From contig NZ_BAABFP010000005.1 in assembly GCF_039541115.1 (NCBI RefSeq), positions 666,447-730,446 on the forward strand: a stretch of DNA of 64,000 nt, written 5' to 3'. The notes under the pieces are model-generated. The model saw nothing but the letters and a program-made list of their open reading frames with translations, did no database searches and was not told where the DNA came from. The DNA is from Angustibacter luteus. GTDB lineage: Bacteria; Actinomycetota; Actinomycetes; Actinomycetales; Angustibacteraceae. The first letter of the stretch is position 1. Each line of letters begins with the position of its first letter. The translations under genes and the position numbers were made by a program. Below are positions 61,236-64,000 of the stretch, piece after piece.

Positions 61236-61904
61236 TCAGCGGGCCAGGGCGGCCTGGGCGTGCGGGAACTCGCGACGGGCCTGGTCGGCGATCCGGCGCA
61301 GCAGGAAGACGTCGAAGCCGGCCCCGAGGAAACCACCGACAAGGGGGACGCCGCGCCCCAGTCGCGGGGCGGCGCTCTGGCCCACGCGGGCGATCAGCCG
61401 GAACCCGATGCCCTTGTTCAGCACCATGAGCGCCGGGCCGGGCAGCCGGCTCGTCGCGAGCCCCGCCAGCCGACCGGAGTGCTGCACGCCCGCACCCTTC
61501 AGGAGGTCGTCGGCGTCCGCGCCGACCAGCGTCAACATCACCGCGGCCCGGACGCCCCGCTGGTGCAGGTCGTACCCACGCAGGCTGGCGATCGAGGCGA
61601 CCATGCGGGTGGCGATCGCGTAGAACTCCAGCACGTTGGCCGGCAGCGCCAGCGGCAGCGTGAAGAACCCCCCGAGCCCGGTGACGAAGCCGCCCGCAGC
61701 GGCAGCGCGGACGTGGCTACGGACAATCGCATCGATGGCCCGCTCGGCATCGCCCTGACCACTGAGCGCGCTGTCCGCGACGGTCTGGGCGGAGTCGAAC
61801 GGCCCTCGACCGTCGATCCCCACGTCGATCAGCCGGTCAACGATGACGGTCGCGTGGGCCGCGAAGCCCTTCACGTCCTCTTCGGTCCGAACTTCCTGCG
61901 TCAC
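61236..61904 (-). CDS. EcsC family protein
   Basis: A 222-residue protein with moderately hydrophobic helices, matching the EcsC family: AAAGGFVTGLGGFFTLPLALPANVLEFYAIATRMVASIA, then LRGYDLHQRGVRAAVMLTLVG, and GRGVPLVGGFLGAGFDVFLLRRIADQARREFP near the end (landmarks in parts). In Bacillus ecsC lies with an ABC transporter, but its role is not known, and no transporter is next to it here. The GTG at 61904 has GGAGG 6 nt upstream; a much longer open frame upstream is not coding. It is divergent from the ligase gene. Confidence 0.85.
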   Translation of the reverse strand: MTQEVRTEEDVKGFAAHATVIVDRLIDVGIDGRGPFDSAQTVADSALSGQGDAERAIDAIVRSHVRAAAAGGFVTGLGGFFTLPLALPANVLEFYAIATRMVASIASLRGYDLHQRGVRAAVMLTLVGADADDLLKGAGVQHSGRLAGLATSRLPGPALMVLNKGIGFRLIARVGQSAAPRLGRGVPLVGGFLGAGFDVFLLRRIADQARREFPHAQAALAR

Positions 61905-61982
61905 GTTCGTCCTCCTTCGACCGCGCGGCACCGCGCGTCCCCCGATGATGCCGTGCCACGTGGCGTCCCGCAGCGCGCAGCT

Positions 61983-62079
61983 CGCTTCCGCCGTCCAGTC
62001 CGCTTTCCGCCACGTGGGCCGCTCAGGCGGGGTCCAGGAGCGGGCTGAGTGGCGGAAAGCGGACTGAGCGGCGGAAGCG
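61983..62079. repeat. REP/MITE-like interrupted inverted repeat
   Basis: Two 31-bp arms (61983-62013 and 62049-62079) match at 29 of 31 positions and enclose 35 nt; the inner 18 bp are perfect. Each arm itself holds two related copies of a GGCGGAAnGCGGAC-like unit. It lies in the 246-bp gap between divergent EcsC and ligase genes. It resembles a bacterial interspersed palindrome, but other copies outside the window would be needed. Confidence 0.75.
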
Positions 62080-62086
62080 TGGGGTT

Positions 62087-62120
62087 GCCGTGGGGGTGGG
62101 GTGGCCGTGGGGGTGGGGTG
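62087..62120 (+). repeat. Tandem 17-bp G-rich repeat with quadruplex potential
   Basis: GCCGTGGGGGTGGGGTG occurs twice in direct succession. Four G-runs of four or five, with loops of 1, 7 and 1 nt, fit a canonical G-quadruplex on the plus (mRNA-like) strand, about 31 nt before the probable ligase start. Confidence 0.8.
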
Positions 62121-62150
62121 ATGTCGGTGCCACCCGCCAGGATGGGTGAC

Positions 62151-63725
62151 GTGCTCCTCGCCGATGTCGCCGCTGCCAGCAAGGTGGTCGCTGCCACCCC
62201 CTCCCGGCGCGCCAAGGTGGCCGCACTCGCCACCTGCCTGGCGGCGGCCTCCGCCGGTGGGGACCCGCGCACCGTCTCGGTCGTCGTGAGCTACCTGACC
62301 GGTGAGCTGAAGCAGCGGCGCACCGGGATCGGGTACGCCGCGCTTCGCGAGGCCGCCACCGTCGAGCGCGCAGACCGGCCCACGCTGACCGTGCTGGAGG
62401 TCGATGACGCCTTCGAGACCGCGGCGGCACTGTCCGGCTCGGGGTCGCAGTCCGCGCGCCGCGACCTGGTTCGCGGGCTGCTGTCCCGGGCGACCGCGGA
62501 CGAAGCCGCACTGCTGGTCGCGCTGGTCTCGGGCGAGCTGCGGCAGGGGGCCCAGGTCGGCGTGCTGCTGGACGCGTTGGCCGTCGCGACGGGTGCTGCG
62601 CCCGCGGCGGTGCGCCGGGCGATCACCCTGAGTGGCTCGGTCGGCGAGGTGGCCGTCGCCGGCCTGCTGCGCGGGCCGGGCGCCCTCGGCGACTTCACCC
62701 TTCAGGTGGGTCGCCCGCTGTCGCCCATGCTCGCCAAGTCGGCCCCGGACGTCGCGACCGCCCTGGCCGGCCTCGGTGGCTGCGCCATCGAGTGGAAGCT
62801 GGACGGCATCCGGATCCAGGTGCACCGCGACGGCTCGAAGGTGGCGGTGTTCACCCGCACCCTGGACGACGTCACGGACCGACTGCCCGAGGTCGTGGCA
62901 CTAGCGCGGTCCCTGCCGGTCGACAGCGTCGTGCTGGACGCCGAGGCGATCGCGCTGCGACCGGACGGGCGCCCACGCCCGTTCCAGGAGACCGCGTCCC
63001 GGGTCATGACGCAGGCGGCCAGGACCGATGCCGCGGCGGAGCGGACGCCCCTGACGACCTACGTGTTCGACGTGCTCGCGCTGAACGGCACCGACCTCAC
63101 GGACGAGCCGTTGCGGTCGCGCCGAGCCACGCTCGAGTCCGTCGTCCCGGCTCGGGCGGTCGTACCGCACCTCATGGTGCCGAACGACGACCAGGCGGTC
63201 AGCCGGGCCGAGGCCTTCGCACAGGAGGCCCTCGACCAAGGTCACGAGGGCGTGGTGGTGAAGGAGCTGGACGCGCCCTACGCCATGGGCCGGCGCGGCG
63301 CGGGGTGGGTCAAGGTCAAGCCGGTGCACACGCTCGACCTCGTCGTCCTCGCGGCGGAGTGGGGTCACGGCCGGCGCACCGGTCGGCTGTCCAACCTGCA
63401 CCTCGGAGCCCGGGACCCGGCAGGCCGGTTCGGACCGCCGGGCGGGTTCGTCATGCTCGGCAAGACCTTCAAGGGCCTGACCGACCAGTTGCTCGCGTGG
63501 CAGACCGAGGAGCTGCTCGCCCGCGCCGACGGGGACAGCGACCAGTGGGTGGTGTCGGTCCGGCCCGAGCTGGTGGTCGAGATCGCCCTGGACGGCGTGC
63601 AGACCTCCCCGCGGTACCCGGCCGGCATCGCGCTGCGGTTCGCCCGCGTCGTCCGCTACCGGCCGGACAAGGTGGCCACTGACGCCGACCCGATCGAAGC
63701 CGTCGAGGACCTGCGTCCCGACTGA
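62151..63725 (+). CDS. ligB: ATP-dependent DNA ligase, LigB type
   Basis: A 524-residue ATP-dependent ligase. Catalytic Lys of motif I is in [10 protein letters not shown]; motif III VFDVLAL, motif IIIa region, motif [15 protein letters not shown] and motif [22 protein letters not shown] are all clear; an OB-fold with [16 protein letters not shown] and [14 protein letters not shown] ends the protein. Order and sequence match mycobacterial LigB, including the N-terminal [22 protein letters not shown] domain. Start was set at GTG 62151 (VLLADV) by alignment with the family and AGGATGG upstream; ATGs at 62121 and 62142 are alternatives. It is non-essential and repair-related in other actinobacteria. 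Confidence 0.92.
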   Translation: MLLADVAAASKVVAATPSRRAKVAALATCLAAASAGGDPRTVSVVVSYLTGELKQRRTGIGYAALREAATVERADRPTLTVLEVDDAFETAAALSGSGSQSARRDLVRGLLSRATADEAALLVALVSGELRQGAQVGVLLDALAVATGAAPAAVRRAITLSGSVGEVAVAGLLRGPGALGDFTLQVGRPLSPMLAKSAPDVATALAGLGGCAIEWKLDGIRIQVHRDGSKVAVFTRTLDDVTDRLPEVVALARSLPVDSVVLDAEAIALRPDGRPRPFQETASRVMTQAARTDAAAERTPLTTYVFDVLALNGTDLTDEPLRSRRATLESVVPARAVVPHLMVPNDDQAVSRAEAFAQEALDQGHEGVVVKELDAPYAMGRRGAGWVKVKPVHTLDLVVLAAEWGHGRRTGRLSNLHLGARDPAGRFGPPGGFVMLGKTFKGLTDQLLAWQTEELLARADGDSDQWVVSVRPELVVEIALDGVQTSPRYPAGIALRFARVVRYRPDKVATDADPIEAVEDLRPD

Positions 63726-63837
63726 CGGCCCGGCTGCCCACATCGCGGACATCCGCCGGCTCCGCTCGGCGCGGACCCAGCCACCTGGGATCATGAAGAC
63801 GCCCACCCCTGATGACACCGACCACGGAGGCCACGTC

Positions 63838-64000
63838 GTGACCCTGCCCAGCGACACCGACGCCAAGCTCGCGCAGTACGCCCATCCCGAGCGCCTGGTC
63901 TCGACCGAGTGGCTGGCCGAGCACCTGGGCGACGAGGGGCTCGTGGTCGTCGAGTCCGACGAGGACGTGCTGCTGTACGACAGCGGTCACATCCCCGGTG
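63838..64000 (+). CDS. Rhodanese-type thiosulfate sulfurtransferase (N-terminal part, cut by window edge)
   Basis: Only the first 54 residues are present: ...[24 protein letters not shown] then [17 protein letters not shown]. This N-terminus is typical of actinobacterial CysA/SseA-like tandem-rhodanese enzymes; the GHIPG turn matches the first rhodanese domain. The catalytic Cys domain lies beyond base 64000. GTG at 63838 with GGAGG 7 nt upstream. It follows ligB by about 110 nt. Confidence 0.85.
   Translation, partial: MTLPSDTDAKLAQYAHPERLVSTEWLAEHLGDEGLVVVESDEDVLLYDSGHIPG

Overview
This window is about 64 kb of very GC-rich chromosome from an actinobacterium. Lineage markers agree: a mycothiol-dependent maleylpyruvate isomerase, a SAM-IV riboswitch, the actinobacterial CoaE-GrpB fusion, a small DUF7455 protein, a LigB-type ATP-dependent DNA ligase, two PafBC-type DNA-damage promoters and many TANNNT -10 boxes 6-8 nt from start codons. 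A separate topoisomerase IV (parC/parE) argues against Mycobacterium. The order uvrA - uvrB - coaE - rpsA - polA - ANTAR regulator resembles other actinobacteria. The family cannot be fixed from sequence alone; Micrococcales or Kineosporiales-like is a guess. No phage, IS element, CRISPR array, rRNA or origin was seen.

Layout. 1-9.3 kb: excision repair (uvrA, cut by the left edge; uvrB), a DUF72 protein, TerC with a manganese riboswitch, a metallo-beta-lactamase-fold hydrolase, a maleylpyruvate isomerase-like protein and coaE-grpB. 9.4-21.6 kb: rpsA, a phosphotransferase, a binding-domain/VWA protein, a methyltransferase, a secreted heptad-repeat protein with its membrane partner, polA and an acetyltransferase. 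21.7-27.5 kb: a branched-chain amino acid ABC operon (livJHMGF), a PdtaR-like ANTAR regulator and tRNA-Leu(CAA). 27.6-39 kb: a long leftward array, ald-xerD-parA-scpA-GH25-scpB-rluB-aroH-tyrA-cmk-plsC-der, mixing alanine catabolism, dimer resolution, chromosome segregation, rRNA modification, tyrosine synthesis, nucleotide and lipid metabolism and ribosome assembly. 39.2-46 kb: two small flavin-type enzymes, convergent parC and parE, DUF7455 and DUF456. 46.2-52.7 kb: an accessory glycan cassette. 52.8-64 kb: the principal sigma factor, a universal stress protein, a YbdK-NUDIX fusion, metX-metY under a SAM-IV riboswitch, DUF4192, YkvA-like and EcsC-like proteins, ligB and the start of a rhodanese.

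The best candidate for an undescribed system is the glycan cassette. Five tightly coupled rightward genes (FAD oxidoreductase, GtrB-like glycosyltransferase, soluble glycosyltransferase, SDR, TIM-barrel isomerase) face a coupled leftward pair (GtrA-like flippase, GT-C transferase). Together they could make, flip and transfer an unusual lipid-linked sugar. The regulatory layer is also rich: PafBC-type promoters on uvrA and uvrB (and a weaker one on polA), a Mn riboswitch whose P1 strand can mask the terC ribosome binding site, a SAM-IV riboswitch followed by a seven-codon Met/Cys leader ORF, a multibranched leader before livJ, an ECF-type promoter before the housekeeping sigma gene, and repeat structures before ligB. 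All names rest on motifs read by eye and family knowledge; no database search was run.
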